Made by a program: the position numbers and the translations under genes. A DNA stretch of 64,000 bases, from assembly GCA_963576735.1 (NCBI GenBank), contig CAUYWD010000088.1:26015-90014 (forward strand), written 5' to 3'. Numbering within the stretch: the first letter of the stretch is position 1; every line of letters starts with the position of its first letter. Positions 30,600 to 41,215 of the stretch are shown here, piece after piece. This stretch comes from Bedellia somnulentella (lineage: Eukaryota; Arthropoda; Insecta; Lepidoptera; Bedelliidae). The notes below the pieces were generated by a model. It did no database searches and was not told where the DNA came from. It saw nothing but the letters and a program-made list of their open reading frames with translations.

Positions 30600-31365
30600 G
30601 TCATGAGAAAAGAATATACATTTATTTATTTATTTATTACGGATTGCCAACAGTGAAAATAGTAAACAATCTTAAAAAGAACTTGAATTGAAATGACACA
30701 TATCAACTAAATACACCAATTATAGGCTAATCACATCATTCGATTTAAAAATTGAAATAATTAACAATTTTACTAACATTACAGATATAACATTAAAAAA
30801 AATGGTTATTATATAATTTAATTAAATCAATTGAAATTAAATTTAAAAAAAACAATTAAATATGCCAATTATAGAAATTACAACAATAAATATATTTAGA
30901 TCTACTTATGATATTAAAATTATGTATTAAATATACTCGTACTGTTGTTACTTTTTATTTGTTTTCTAATTAGTTTTTTTATTTTATTATTGTTGCTCTA
31001 TGATTTTAATTTAGTATATGAAAAAAGTTTATTTTGCCATACTTAACAACGAAATGATAATTAAATTGATTTATCTCTCCTCATTTGAAAATAGTGTTAT
31101 TTTTAGTTAATGTATGTAATCTAAGTGAGTTAAAAAGAACAAAAAAAAAACAAAAGGAAAAGGAAAAGAAAAAGAAAACAGTTGTAGTCTACCTGTAATG
31201 TTTTTGTTGAGCATATTTTATATTGATTAAGAATTGAATGCTGTCGTAATTGGAACTCAGATTAAAAGGGTTCATATTGTATCTTTATTTATTATATGTC
31301 TTAGTCTAAGCTCTGTAATTGTATCTTAATTACCTTGTACCTTAATATGTTAAACCCAAAATTGT
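30600..31365. other. AT-rich DNA, probably decayed LINE 3' region
   Basis: (attt)n at 30621-30640 and simple A/AAAG-rich tracts (31140-31180). No reading frame. Confidence 0.35.
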
Positions 31366-31369
31366 ACAA

Positions 31370-31500
31370 TATATTTTTGAAAAAAATGAAAAAATGTGAA
31401 TGCAAAGAGTTTCTTTGTTGCTTCTTCTCTTTGCGAACACCTTCCGAAGCAACGGATTAGTCAGTAAATTTAATCTTATAATTTTAAAGGGAGATATGAT
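31370..31500 (+). mobile_element. Fragment of the 3' UTR of the LINE family at 50885-56300
   Basis: aatgcaaagagtttctttgt ... cttctctttgcgaacacctt ... gcaacggattag is the reverse complement of 50975-51050 and of 12525-12600. Only the untranslated part is present, in plus orientation. Confidence 0.75.
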
Positions 31501-31604
31501 AATTTATTAACTTTATTTTGTTTCTTTTTAATTATTAAAGTTTATCTTAGCCGAGTGTTAGGTAAAGTAAGCTATTTAATGAAATGCGTGTATGAGGACA
31601 TACA

Positions 31605-31623
31605 CGAGGTCAGGATGGACCAG
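31605..31623 (+). promoter_or_regulatory. Putative polypurine tract of the outer element
   Basis: ggtcaggatggaccag directly precedes TGTTAGG of the right LTR. It resembles ggatggccgag before the 3' LTR of the nested element. It is less purine-pure than a typical tract. A second ccgagtgttagg sits 65 bp upstream (31553-31564). Confidence 0.45.
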
Positions 31624-31994
31624 TGTTAGGTTTATTTTATTTACAAGGTTTTCTGATAAATTTTACTTTTGTATTAATGTTTATTATATTAAATTTTAAA
31701 AGGAAAAATGTATTAGGGCGCCATCTATGAATAAACGGAAATATGGAAAGGGGTTGACTTCTAGAATAAATACACTCGTCCCACTGACTAGTGACAGTTG
31801 TCTTGATAAATTTAAAGAGTTAACTTGTGCAATATTTTACTTTTACTCGACATTGGCGAAATAATTGTGGCAAACACGATTGAAGCCACTTAATCAAAAA
31901 TGGAATAAAAATGTAGACTTTACTGTGTTGGTGGAATAAATAATCTATCTCCTGAACCTGAATTTTATTGAAGAGCTTACTGAGTATTATAACA
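31624..31994 (+). repeat. Right LTR of the outer composite element
   Basis: 371 bp, TGTTAGG...TATAACA, near-identical to 18532-18900 and followed by the ATTG duplication at 31995-31998. Confidence 0.85.
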
Positions 31995-31998
31995 ATTG

Positions 31999-33625
31999 TA
32001 ACATTGGTTATAAATTTGCACACAACAGCCTGTACTTGAATTAGCGTAATAACATTTAAAAAAAATTTACAAAAAATAAAGAAATATAATAACAAGAGTT
32101 ACATAGGTTGCTGTTGAATAGTAAGAACCATATTTCACAATATGCGATTGTTGTTCGGCATTATAATATTGTTTTCTAAGTCATTTAATTTATGAGATGC
32201 ATATCTTAAAGATTCAAGGTCTATGTTATTTAGTCTTATTGGTGATGATAACATTGGTAAACTATGATTTAATACATCTTTCTTACAACAGTCGTCGTTT
32301 ATAATATCGAAATCAATTTGTAACTGACTGCCCATTGAAAATGTGGTAATGCTTGAAGGTATAAGTTGTATAGTGTTAGAATAACCAATCCAATTATCTG
32401 TAAGTTTTAGTATGCCTGTGCCAGTGACAGTATAATCATTTAAGTTTTCGTTACATTTTAATGTTAATTTCCTCTTATTGGATTGAACATATATCCATCT
32501 ATTGTTACTCAGTTTTTGCCAAATATCTATCTCACCAAATAATAGTTTGTAATCACATTCGGCTGGTAATTTAAATACAACTTCACTAATTAATTTCGTC
32601 TCGCAGGACGGATTGTTTATTCATGATAAAATAGAAACGAGTGGACAGATAGAATAAACATTGTTTATAGATTTACAATCTTGCATGTTTTGCAATATAG
32701 CATAATTCAACTTGTCGTCTGTTATCGCAATATAATGTGTTGTCGGATGAATCATCGCGAAAGAATGAGGTATGTTTTCGTTATGTGGAGTAGGCAGAGG
32801 TATATAATCTTATACAGAGAATATTTAACTGGTGTTACTAAAGGAATACTTAGAATAAAAACTAATTTATTCTTATAAACGTATGAGGTTAATTCAGAAA
32901 CATCAGTTATAATGTGAATATTTTCTATATTTAAGGAAACTGGAAAATTAACTCTTTTATTTAAACTTACGTTTAATAATTCTTTTAGTAAGCTATTGGG
33001 ACTTATTATAGAAGGGTGTAAAATATTTAACTTAGAGAATAAAATGCTATTTAAAACGGTATCAAGTAAATTGGAAATACTAAGCAGAGAGCTTTCAATC
33101 ATATTACAAAATATATTAACCCTAGAAACTATGAACAATTGATCATCTATTCTACGTATATTACTTATAATATCGTTGAAACGTTCTATTTGCTCGTTTA
33201 ATATGATTTTGTTCTGATCTAATTTATAAATTGTGTTATACTACATGGACATTGTCCTTGAGTAGATTAAATATTTCAGCTTCGTTATGCTGAGAGGATT
33301 CGATAGCTGCGTCGTATTTACACGCATCGTCGGCATCTAATGTTCCGAAAAAGAATTTTAATATTTCGCCACCGAATTCTAGTGATCTTTTCACCTTGTC
33401 CGGTTTGTTACTTGAAATAATATGTGATAAAGATTCTAATTTTAATAAACTTGATTCAAATAATACTTCAATGGGACTTAAAATCTCATTGCAATTAACA
33501 ATGTCATATGGTAATTTCGAACAAAAGTTTGACGTTTTACGTATCATATTATCTAATCGTAACATGTAAGGATCGAGCTTAATAATATTAACATGTGTTA
33601 TAATATAACACTTGCATTTGATCAT
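31999..33625 (-). pseudogene. env: env-like gene of the errantivirus-like element, broken
   Basis: The first open piece (33236-33625) has a basic furin-like motif KVKRS followed by a hydrophobic Gly/Phe-rich segment (FGGEILKFFFGTLD), the usual layout of a proteolytically primed fusion protein of the baculovirus-F/errantivirus type. Further pieces 32752-33138 and 32135-32335 and a hydrophobic membrane-anchor-like stretch near 32030-32090 follow in other frames, with stops between. The last part is displaced to 18384-18531 by the LTR insertion. It would mediate membrane fusion in an intact relative; this copy cannot produce a full protein. Confidence 0.7.
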
Positions 33626-33752
33626 TATAGAAATAAATGTTCTTTACTGGATCGAAGTAAAGTCCGGGACTATGAACTATAGGAGTTATCTCTGAATCGG
33701 AGATAACGTAATACGGCATTAATCTGAAATTAAAATAGTAATATGTAAAGAA

Positions 33753-34365
33753 CTAACCACTAGCGGGTTTAATTAAATTAGTATGGTATCTTATATGTTT
33801 ACGTCCTACTGCTAAAGTTACATTATGTTTGTTATGCACCTTAATTATTTTATAAGGGTATTTCCAAATTGGAGATAAGGCTTTTCGTTGTTTATGGTGG
33901 TGTTTTAAATACACCATGTCACCTGATTTATAAGTAGTATCTCGAGATCCTACATCGTAGTACCGCTTTGAAGTTTCTTTCTTAGATAATATATTTTCAA
34001 TTGCCTTTTCTCGGCTGAAACGCATTCTATATTGTAAAGCCCTTATGTATTCGTCATAGGTAGTATTAGTATTAGTTTCGTACAGGGAATTTGGAATTTG
34101 TGGTTTATAACCATACAAAAGTTCGTAGGGCGTAAATTCAGTGGTACAGTGAGGAGTAGTATTGTAGGATAAAATAGCAGTAAATAAATAGGAATGCCAG
34201 TCATTCTGGTTATCATTAACAAATGATTTTAAGTATTTTTTGAGAGTGGCATGAGAACGTTCTAGTGCGCCGTTTGTTTGAGAGTGATAGGGAGTAGAAA
34301 AAAAAGGGATTTAATTTTAAATGTTTGCATTAATTGTTTAAATAATTCGGAGGTAAAGCAAGTGC
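33753..34365 (-). pseudogene. pol: Integrase C-terminal half of the errantivirus-like pol
   Basis: The minus strand continues the integrase after a small deletion near 34366 and a further frame shift near 34300. Landmarks are the end of the catalytic core (YHSQTNGALERSH with its Glu) and a chromodomain-free C-terminal region (DVGSRDTTYKSGDMVYLKHH) ending in a stop at 33753. The deletion at 34366 falls where the second Asp of the DDE triad is expected, and that residue is not visible. Confidence 0.75.
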
Positions 34366-37119
34366 CTAAATAGTTTTAGGAAAACCAAACAGAGACATAA
34401 AGTGAACGAGGTTACGAGCAATTTCGTTACTCGTTGAAGTGACCATGGGGTAGGCAGAGGTGAACTTAGTGAGGTCATCTTGTAATGTTAGAATGAATTT
34501 AAATTGTTGGAAACCTGCTTCCGCTAATGGACCTACTACATCTAAAGCTAATCTTTCAAACGGTCGAGTAGAAGTGGAAGTTATTTCCATAGGAGCTTTG
34601 TTAGGTCTTCTTAAAGGTTTATTAACTTGGCATAACTTACAATTTTTATCATAGTTTTCTATGTCGGAGCGCATGCTTTTCCAATAATATGCGGCTTTAA
34701 TACGATTATACATCCTTTTAGAGCCGGGGTGACCCGCTATGACTGAGTCATGATTTTCTTTCATTATTATAGGGACTTCAGTCGCTGTAGGATATATCAT
34801 TTGATTTTTATAAATATAAATTTTAATATTAGTGTCATGAAATACATTAGGTATCATATTATAAATTTTAGTATATGGTATCTTAGAGAAGGGATCTGAA
34901 AAGTCTAAAAAAGCAAGTTCATTAATATCTGAGTTATTCTTAATTATAGTATCTCTAAGCTTAATTAATAAAGTATAAATATCTTTAAATTTAGTTTCAT
35001 CATAATGATGAACTTTCGTAAATAATAAGTAGTAAGTTATGTTCTTATCGATAATACAGCGTAGTGTGTACGGTTCGCGCTCGGACTGGAACAATTCCGC
35101 TGAATTGTCAAATCGGGATAGGAGTTCTTCGCAGTTGGGCAAAGAGTAGTCAAAGTCGACAGAGAAGGGACTCGCGATTAACTTATTTTTACTCAGGTGA
35201 AGACTTATAGAAAGTTCTTCGATAATTGTGTTAGGATTTGGCAATGACTTTGTAAATTGAGCTTTAAAGTATTTTTCATAAGAAAAATTTAATAAAGAAT
35301 TATGCTCTATGGCATTAACTAGGCAACGGAACAATGCGTCCGCGTTTGAATTGAGGCAACCTTGTTTATAGGTGATTTCATAATCATATTCCTCCAGCTT
35401 GAGGCGCCAACGAATAAGCCTACTGCCGGGGTCTTTAACGTTGAAAAGCCATACTAGGGGCCTGTGATCTGTAACAATTTTAAATTTACGGCCAAAAATA
35501 TAAGGACGGAATGTCTTAACAGCGAAGATAATAGCTAGGAGTTCTTTCTCTGTAGTTGAGTAATTGCCTTCTGGTTTATTTAAAGTACGGGAAGCATAAG
35601 CGATGGGCTTATCTTTACCAACATCACCTTGCGAGAGAATTGCACCAATGGCGTAGTTAGAGGCATCCGTTGTTATAATAAAAGGTTTAGAAAAATCTGG
35701 GTACTGAAGTAACGGAGTAGAAATAAGTTTGTTTTTAAGATATTGGAATGCATTTTCTTGGTTATGAATCCAAATGAAAGAAGCATCTTTCTTAAGCAAA
35801 GAAGTAAGTGGTTTAGTAATTTTGGCAAAGTTATCGATAAAACGTCGGTAGTATCCGACAAGACCAAGAAAGGATTTTATTTGTTTACTATTTTGTGGAA
35901 CCGGAAATTCAGAAACGGCCTTGACCTTTTCGGGGTTCGGAGATACACCTTTATCGGTGATAATGTGTCCTAAATAACCGACCTCACGTCTTAGAAACTC
36001 GCATTTGTCTGGTTGTAACTTAAGATTAAATTTACGGAATCTGTCAAATACAAGTTTTAGCTTATTAATATGGGATTCAAGGTCGTGGGAGTATATTATG
36101 CAGTCATCAAGGTATACACAGCAGTGGAGGCCTTGAAGACCAGAAAAAACTGTATTCATAAGTCGTAGGAAGGTTACAGGTGCGTTGTTAAGTCCAAACG
36201 GCATCCTGGTGAACTCATAATGACCTGAGACGCTAGAATTTGTACTTACAGTGAATCCAGTTTTTGGAGCGTCCTTGGGACTCATTTTAAGCTGATGGAA
36301 CCCGCTTACTAAGTTAAGCGTGCTAAAATACTTAGAATGACCAAGCTGGTCAAGGATATCAGTGATGAGTGGAAGAGGATAACTTTCTGAAACTGAGATA
36401 TCGTTTAAATGGCGATAGTCTATAACTATCCTCCACTTCTTAACGCATGAGGCGTCCATTTTCTTAGGCACCACCCATACTGGTGCGTTCCAGGGTGAAT
36501 TAGAGGGTAGAATTATACCCTGATCCAACATTTTCTTAATTTGAGTGTCCACTTCCGTTTTTTGGCACTCTGGAAAACGATATGTTTTACCGTGAATGCG
36601 AGCAGCATCCCCAGTATTAATACAATGCTCAATAGCATTAGTAAAAGATAATGGTTCTCCCTCTAAATAAAAAATATCAGTGTATTGAGAACAGTATTCT
36701 AAAATAGTTTTTTCCTCTTCGTGATTTAAGTGAGAGCAACGTATTTTTTCTAAGACTTGATTATGTCTGTTGCCCGAATAAGATTTTAATTGATGTATGT
36801 TTGCAACCGAATTTTGAGATACTGAGTCAGGAAAATTGAAAGGTAAAAGATTTAAATAATATTCGTTGATATGAACTTCTGACTCGGTAGTGTTGAGAAC
36901 TGAGACATTTACTCTTTTGTTAGGCTTAATGGTTACAATGCAATTAGAGACATGGACACCTTTAGAAATAGAATGGTCTAAAACAAGAGCTTCTCTTATA
37001 TCCATGTATCTATCGAACCATTCTTGACTTATGGGACACTCTATAATGGTTTCTGAACGCGGAGGTAAAACATAGGAAGACTTACTAAAGCAAAATGAAA
37101 TAATTGTAAGTTTATTCAT
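34366..37119 (-). CDS. pol: Gypsy-type Pol: reverse transcriptase, RNase H, N-terminal integrase
   Basis: 917 codons open from ATG 37119. Reverse transcriptase occupies roughly residues 190-400 (WRIVIDYRHLND; catalytic YLDD in CVYLDDCIIYS). RNase H follows at about 490-600 (FIITTDASNYAIGAIL, YSTTEKELLAIIFAV). An integrase zinc-binding region comes near 780-830 (H-x-H...CKLCQ) and the first catalytic Asp in RLALDVVGPL. It stops at GFPKTI, where a small deletion throws the frame into a stop before the rest of integrase. In intact elements this enzyme set copies the RNA to DNA and inserts it. The long open stretch suggests the insertion is not very old. Confidence 0.85.
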   Translation of the reverse strand: MNKLTIISFCFSKSSYVLPPRSETIIECPISQEWFDRYMDIREALVLDHSISKGVHVSNCIVTIKPNKRVNVSVLNTTESEVHINEYYLNLLPFNFPDSVSQNSVANIHQLKSYSGNRHNQVLEKIRCSHLNHEEEKTILEYCSQYTDIFYLEGEPLSFTNAIEHCINTGDAARIHGKTYRFPECQKTEVDTQIKKMLDQGIILPSNSPWNAPVWVVPKKMDASCVKKWRIVIDYRHLNDISVSESYPLPLITDILDQLGHSKYFSTLNLVSGFHQLKMSPKDAPKTGFTVSTNSSVSGHYEFTRMPFGLNNAPVTFLRLMNTVFSGLQGLHCCVYLDDCIIYSHDLESHINKLKLVFDRFRKFNLKLQPDKCEFLRREVGYLGHIITDKGVSPNPEKVKAVSEFPVPQNSKQIKSFLGLVGYYRRFIDNFAKITKPLTSLLKKDASFIWIHNQENAFQYLKNKLISTPLLQYPDFSKPFIITTDASNYAIGAILSQGDVGKDKPIAYASRTLNKPEGNYSTTEKELLAIIFAVKTFRPYIFGRKFKIVTDHRPLVWLFNVKDPGSRLIRWRLKLEEYDYEITYKQGCLNSNADALFRCLVNAIEHNSLLNFSYEKYFKAQFTKSLPNPNTIIEELSISLHLSKNKLIASPFSVDFDYSLPNCEELLSRFDNSAELFQSEREPYTLRCIIDKNITYYLLFTKVHHYDETKFKDIYTLLIKLRDTIIKNNSDINELAFLDFSDPFSKIPYTKIYNMIPNVFHDTNIKIYIYKNQMIYPTATEVPIIMKENHDSVIAGHPGSKRMYNRIKAAYYWKSMRSDIENYDKNCKLCQVNKPLRRPNKAPMEITSTSTRPFERLALDVVGPLAEAGFQQFKFILTLQDDLTKFTSAYPMVTSTSNEIARNLVHFMSLFGFPKTI

Positions 37120-37122
37120 AAT

Positions 37123-37448
37123 TCATGTATTATTAGAATATTGTATATCTATATTAAAATGTTGTATAAAATCAGTGCCTAAAATACCGTCATAATTAAG
37201 ATTAATTGAGTCACTAATAGAATGAAAATCAAATTTAAAGTCAGTGTTTTCGTATTCAAAATAAAGTAAAATAGTACCTAACGATTCGCAATAAGAGTCA
37301 TTATCGTTTAAACCTTGAAGTTTAACTTTAGTAGGTGATGAAAAGATTGGTTTGTTTAAACGTGAATGTTTCACTATTGAAACTGTAGAACCTGTATCGA
37401 TGAGAAAGCAGAGAGGTTCATTATTGTAATTCGTTTTTAAGTAAACAT
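37123..37448 (-). pseudogene. Retroviral-type aspartic protease, N-terminus displaced by a SINE
   Basis: The minus-strand frame contains FLIDTGSTVS (catalytic DTG) and, near the end, GILGTDF, the flap-distal motif of retropepsins. It cleaves Gag/Pol in intact elements. The SINE 37449-37787 with its 13 bp duplication lies just before it, so codons upstream of the SINE continue the same gene. Its stop at 37123 is 3 bases from the Pol ATG. Confidence 0.75.
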
Positions 37449-37787
37449 AACATAACATAAACATTAACGTTCACGCCGAATATCCCCGAGGGGGTTGGCA
37501 GAGGTACTAATACTTCTGAACCTGGTCACCTGGTGTTCAGAGTACCCACGTTTTGCATGGACAGTGTACTCACGTGATAGGGGGCAGGCCTATCGCCGTT
37601 TTGTACGAATACACTGTCACATGACTAAGTACAACTCAGCCATGTGGGTTTCCTCACGATGTTTTCCCTCACCGTTAACAACCATGATAAATTAACCACA
37701 CTTATGTCTTAAGAAAAGACAAATTGGTGTAGGCCCGACCCGGGATTTGAACACTAGTCGCTTGCACGTCAACCGGTTTAAAGTCGG
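37449..37787 (-). mobile_element. SINE inserted into the errantivirus-like protease gene
   Basis: Reverse orientation copy of the 17641 family, (acataacata) tail at 37449, body to a B-box-like ttcaaatcccgggtc, head altered. It is flanked by a perfect 13 bp duplication tttaagtaaacat (37436-37448 and 37788-37800). Confidence 0.92.
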
Positions 37788-38229
37788 TTTAAGTAAACAT
37801 GTGGTAAAGAAATTTTGTTATTTAATTTGCTTATTTTATAAAGAGAATCAACATTAGAATTATTAATTAATTTTATGATCGACCATCTGCGAATTTTGTT
37901 CGTTCTGTGGCTTAGTTGATTCTTTGACCGTGGACACAACAACTTCGAGAGCATTGTTATCTTTTTCCGAGAATTGCTCCCGCGCGCAAAAAGTTACTAA
38001 CTACTCGTGCATTAGAGAAATCAGGGACACGAGGGGTAGACAGAGGCACAACCTTGGGTAAAACTTGCGCGTTTAAAAATTCAGAGACGCAAGGTGAAGG
38101 TTGAGACACACTGTTATTAATAACTCGTGCATTAGAAAAAACAGGGACACGAGGGGTAGACAGAGGAAACATGCTTTTCGTGTCATTTAAAAGAGGCTTT
38201 GGCTTTGGCAGACACGTGACCGAAACAGT

Positions 38230-39208
38230 TTCTAGTTTAAATCTTGAGGGTTTATAGTTACATCCTCCAAAACATTTACATTGCGATTAACGTTAAAACT
38301 TTGCGTTGGCTTTTGTTTATTTTTGTATTGAAGCTTACGGCATTCTTCAATAAGATGCCCACGATTCTTACAATAGGAGCATGTTTTGAAATTATTACTA
38401 TTTGAATTATTAATGCTTGAATTATTAGGTGTAGTGGCAGGCCTACTATAATTATTATTAAAATGTTGGGGTTTGACCTTTCTTTTAAAACAGTCATTGC
38501 TGTTGTGACCTTTTTTATGGCAAATATTACAAGAAGGTCTTAAAGAGTTAGCCGACAACTTCATTAAATTATATAATTTTTCCTCTTCTGTGGCATGTGT
38601 TATTGCCTCGGATAGAGTTTTCGGGTTGCGGCACCTAACAATATGCTGAAAATTATAGTTTATACCTAATAAAAATGTATTGAGGGCAAGATCCTCCGTA
38701 GCTGCCAACCTACCAGGTAGTTGAATTTTATCCTCACATGAGAATTGAATGTCCGATTGTAGACGAGTGAGGCAACTTTTAAGGCGCAGCGAGTATTGCA
38801 TTATATCTTCATTTGGTTGCTGCTTGCAACCTTGTAATTCGACGAGTAAATGCGTGGAATGTTTTTTTTTTCTCCAAAAGTGGCCCTGAGGAATTGTTTA
38901 ATTTCGGCCCAATTTTCGAAAGTTTTAAGGCATCAAGCCAACTGCGCTTTGCCTTCTAATTGAGAGACTATAAACTTAACCATAAAGTTTTGTTGTTCTG
39001 GAGTTGCTAAAGATATTGCATTTTCGCAATTCGTGAGGAATGCCGGTAAAGACTCCCGATCTCCTTGGTAAGGCTTAATAAATTTAGTGAGGACACTTAA
39101 CGTAATTTTTTCCGACATTTTGCTCTTAATTTTTGTATCTACGGTGCAAGGTGAGCCCCAAGTTTCTACCGAAACTATTTTTGACGACTCTGGTTTGGGA
39201 GAAAGCAT
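38230..39208 (-). pseudogene. gag: Gag of the errantivirus-like element, two frame breaks
   Basis: ATG 39208 opens MLSPKPESSKIVSVETWG. The frame is lost near 38940, is coding-like in another frame to an A10 run (T run on the given strand near 38862), and continues in 38801-38232. The last part carries two CCHC-type knuckles (CNICHKKGHNSNDC and CSYCKNRGHLIEEC), the nucleic-acid-binding part of Gag. 37957-38172 contains two copies of a Pro/Ser-rich segment (PLSTPRVP, SNARV), probably the end of the same polyprotein. Confidence 0.75.
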
Positions 39209-39239
39209 TTAAAATTTAAATATAAGTTTAAAATAAATA

Positions 39240-39690
39240 ATAAAAAATAAAATAATAAAAATTTTATTCAGTTTTCAAAAGTACATAATATTCTTCTTAA
39301 CCTAGTTAATTATTTTAAGTACAAAATATAACATTTTCCTGTTCCTGAGCTAGGTAATTTACCTGTATTTCAGGCAACAATAAACAAAAAAAGGCTTAAA
39401 CTATCAGTTTTCATATAATGGTATTGGTAAGTAGTGTATAAATTATTATCAGAAATCGATTGTATCTAACTAATTGTATTATTATGATAAAAAAATTAAT
39501 AAAAACATCTTATATTAACTTATTATATTAAACAATTCCTCTGATTCCGTGTATGTAAGATTTAATAGCCACGATTGAAGTTTTTTCTTGCATTCAAAGT
39601 TGTTTGAGTTATATAATTCTAGTAATCTATTAATTTTATTATACAGGGTGTAATTGTAACGACTGTTTTCAATGAAAAGTATGATTAATT
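39240..39690 (-). mobile_element. 5'-truncated LINE fragment just upstream of the errantivirus-like gag
   Basis: The minus strand from about 39690 reads NYTLYNKINRLLELYNSNNF then KKLQSWLLNLTYTESEELFN and stops near 39530, the terminal block of a Jockey/CR1-like ORF2. A 3' UTR and an (aaataa)n tail to about 39240 follow. It separates the gag start from any 5' LTR. Confidence 0.55.
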
Positions 39691-39699
39691 ATCACGTAT

Positions 39700-40285
39700 A
39701 GAGGCAGAATTCGTTGAAAAAAAACACACTTATTTTTTTTAAAATTTTGTTAAAATTTACACTAAGAAAGTAGTACTATTGACACCCACACGCTCAATGT
39801 GTGCGTGAAACGCGATGACAAGGCGGGCAACTCAGCTGACAGCTGCGACCCGCCGTGACCCTTAACCGGCGGCCAAATCAAATCAAGGCCAGTAAAGTAA
39901 TCAATCGAACTTAGCTTCTAATATCTTCTTATTTTTAACATGTTATTATTTGATGTGATAAATTTGAATAACACTACCCCATTGTTAATACTGCATTGGA
40001 ATACGAGGCGACTAAGAGCAATGAGGCACTGGGAGCGGTAGTATGTTCAGAGAAAAACTATACTTAAACATATCGCCGCGAAATTCAAAATCTGCGTAGT
40101 TACGTACGTATCATGTCGGGCGGGCTTGTCGGCATGACATCAAAGGGACAGTATTAGTACTAAGTTAGTTGTTTGTAGCTCATTGTGTTTGTGTTGCTTA
40201 TGATTGGAGGTCACTTTGATTTATCGCATTAATTTTCGGAGTGTGAGTTCAGTTTCAGTATCTTGTGTTGTGATTTAATAATTAT
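39700..40285. other. Mosaic of short repeats
   Basis: The block at 39965-40100 (ttgaataacactacccc...cgccgcgaaattcaaa) recurs diverged at 41260-41375. 39785-39885 is GC-rich without a clear frame. No gene. Confidence 0.4.
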
Positions 40286-40289
40286 TATA

Positions 40290-40430
40290 ACCCACGGGAG
40301 CTAAGATTCATTCGAAGTGCATTTCGTGAAATACAAAATGATGCACATACCTTCACGAGTGCGGGCAAATGTACTTAAACGTGCTGAAGCGTGTTTGTTA
40401 GTTAACGGTGCACATTTTGAACAAGGTGCT
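40290..40430 (+). pseudogene. C-terminal relic of a DDE transposase, tentative
   Basis: A plus-strand frame reads IPSRVRANVLKRAEACLLVN then GAHFEQ before the SINE-like repeat begins. Many IS630/Tc1-related transposases end in a block with RR(V/C)xxCxxxxGGHFEHL, which this resembles. The repeat at 40427-40693 begins right at the position of the expected final codons. Confidence 0.35.
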
Positions 40431-40693
40431 GTGTAGTGTCGGCTGTGCTGTGTAGTGTCGGCTTAGAATACCACTACCCCATTTTTTCCGGTGGGTGTAC
40501 GTAAGAGGCGACTAACGGTATTGGGGTTTTTAAGGGATTTTTGGGCGATGAGGTTGGAGACCCATCACCAACAACCTTTATTTTACCATCTTTTCCCCAC
40601 TAAACTTTCCAAAAGTGGCTGAGAGTGGCTAATTCCTTAGCTCTGGCTACCCCATCTAGGGATTTATAACCGTGAGTATGTGTATGTATGTAT
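40427..40693 (+). mobile_element. SINE-like repeat with RTE-type tail, second copy
   Basis: Diverged partner of 5718-5955. Its first 17 bp (gctgtgtagtgtcggct) are present twice in tandem. It ends accgtgagtatgtgtatgta(tgta). Confidence 0.6.
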
Positions 40694-41104
40694 TTTACTG
40701 CCTGAAGTGAATTGATACCATTGAAATACACAATGGTATTATAACTATCTTTTTCATTCTATGGTAGTCGTGTTATGGTTACATTCAGTGTTTGTGTTTT
40801 ATAATGTTAATTCTCAAAATGTTCTGCGTTTTGCGCAAATAAAGGTGATAGCCCGGATCTGCCACTGCCAATCAAAACGGGGTGAGTTATTTTCATGCAT
40901 ATTCTTTAGTTGAGTGTGATAGAGTACAGATACACCCGTTTAGAGCCCTTTAGCCCTGAGAGAGTTTAGTAAACACCAAGAACTCCTCCAATTTCGATGT
41001 CGGTTAATGAATGAATAGGTATTTCTAGCGCACTTTATTTTATGCCACGTAAATGCATCGTTTCGAGGGTCTCTATTTGTTTTTAAATTTATTATCTTAC
41101 GCTC

Positions 41105-41215
41105 ATGAAGGACATACATTACATACATACTCACGCCGTTAGTTCCCATTGGGGTGGGCAGAGACTATCGATCGCAACTTCGTACGATCTTCGTACATCA
41201 ATCTTTTCATACATG
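41105..41215 (-). mobile_element. RTE-type LINE 3' fragment
   Basis: The minus strand carries gtacgaagttgcgatcgatag then cccaatgggaactaacggcg and tgagtatgtatgtaatgtatg, the same coding end (AYPNGN stop) and tail as 50437-50833. Only the last ~25 codons are present. Confidence 0.75.

Larger units (their letters stand above)
29530..30600 (+). repeat. Irregular minisatellite interrupted by the palindrome
   Basis: Blocks recur on both sides of 29849-30260: actaataatcgtttctttcc (about 29611, 29695, 30300, 30378), ttttatacatccctt, (g)taggctttgat(a/g)aaaaa and gtgagaatgg(a/t)(a/g)ttggtt. Unit order varies, so spacing is irregular (about 80-190 bp). It encodes nothing. Confidence 0.7.
18532..31994 (+). 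mobile_element. Large composite LTR element inserted in the errantivirus-like env gene
   Basis: Direct LTRs at 18532-18900 and 31624-31994 differ at only a few positions. They are bounded outside by the same 4 bp, ATTG (18528-18531, 31995-31998). Inside, the left LTR is followed by attcagaagtgg and the right LTR is preceded by ggatggaccag. The inner nested element has the same two marks (tcagaagcgg after its 5' LTR, ggatggccgag before its 3' LTR), supporting a shared lineage with plus orientation here. No reverse transcriptase is visible inside. It appears to be a defective or non-autonomous Gypsy-type element that has collected many other insertions. Confidence 0.75.
31999..39208 (-). mobile_element. 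Errantivirus-like (env-bearing Gypsy) endogenous element, main block
   Basis: Minus-strand order gag (39208-38230), protease (37464-37123), RT/RNase H/integrase (37119-33753), env (33625-31999), then, beyond the 13.46 kb insertion, the env end, polypurine tract and 3' LTR (18531 to about 17520). Env after a Gypsy-type pol defines insect errantivirus-like elements. The 5' LTR was not found; upstream of gag lies a LINE fragment (39240-39690). Frame breaks exist in gag, integrase and env, and a SINE sits at the start of the protease, so the element is inactive. Confidence 0.85.

Noticed and set aside
37495..37695. Plus-strand frame of 66 codons
   Set aside because: Lies entirely in the SINE inserted at 37449-37787.
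39650..39680. tacagggtgt motif as a possible transposon end
   Set aside because: It lies within LINE coding sequence read on the minus strand and no matching inverted copy was found.
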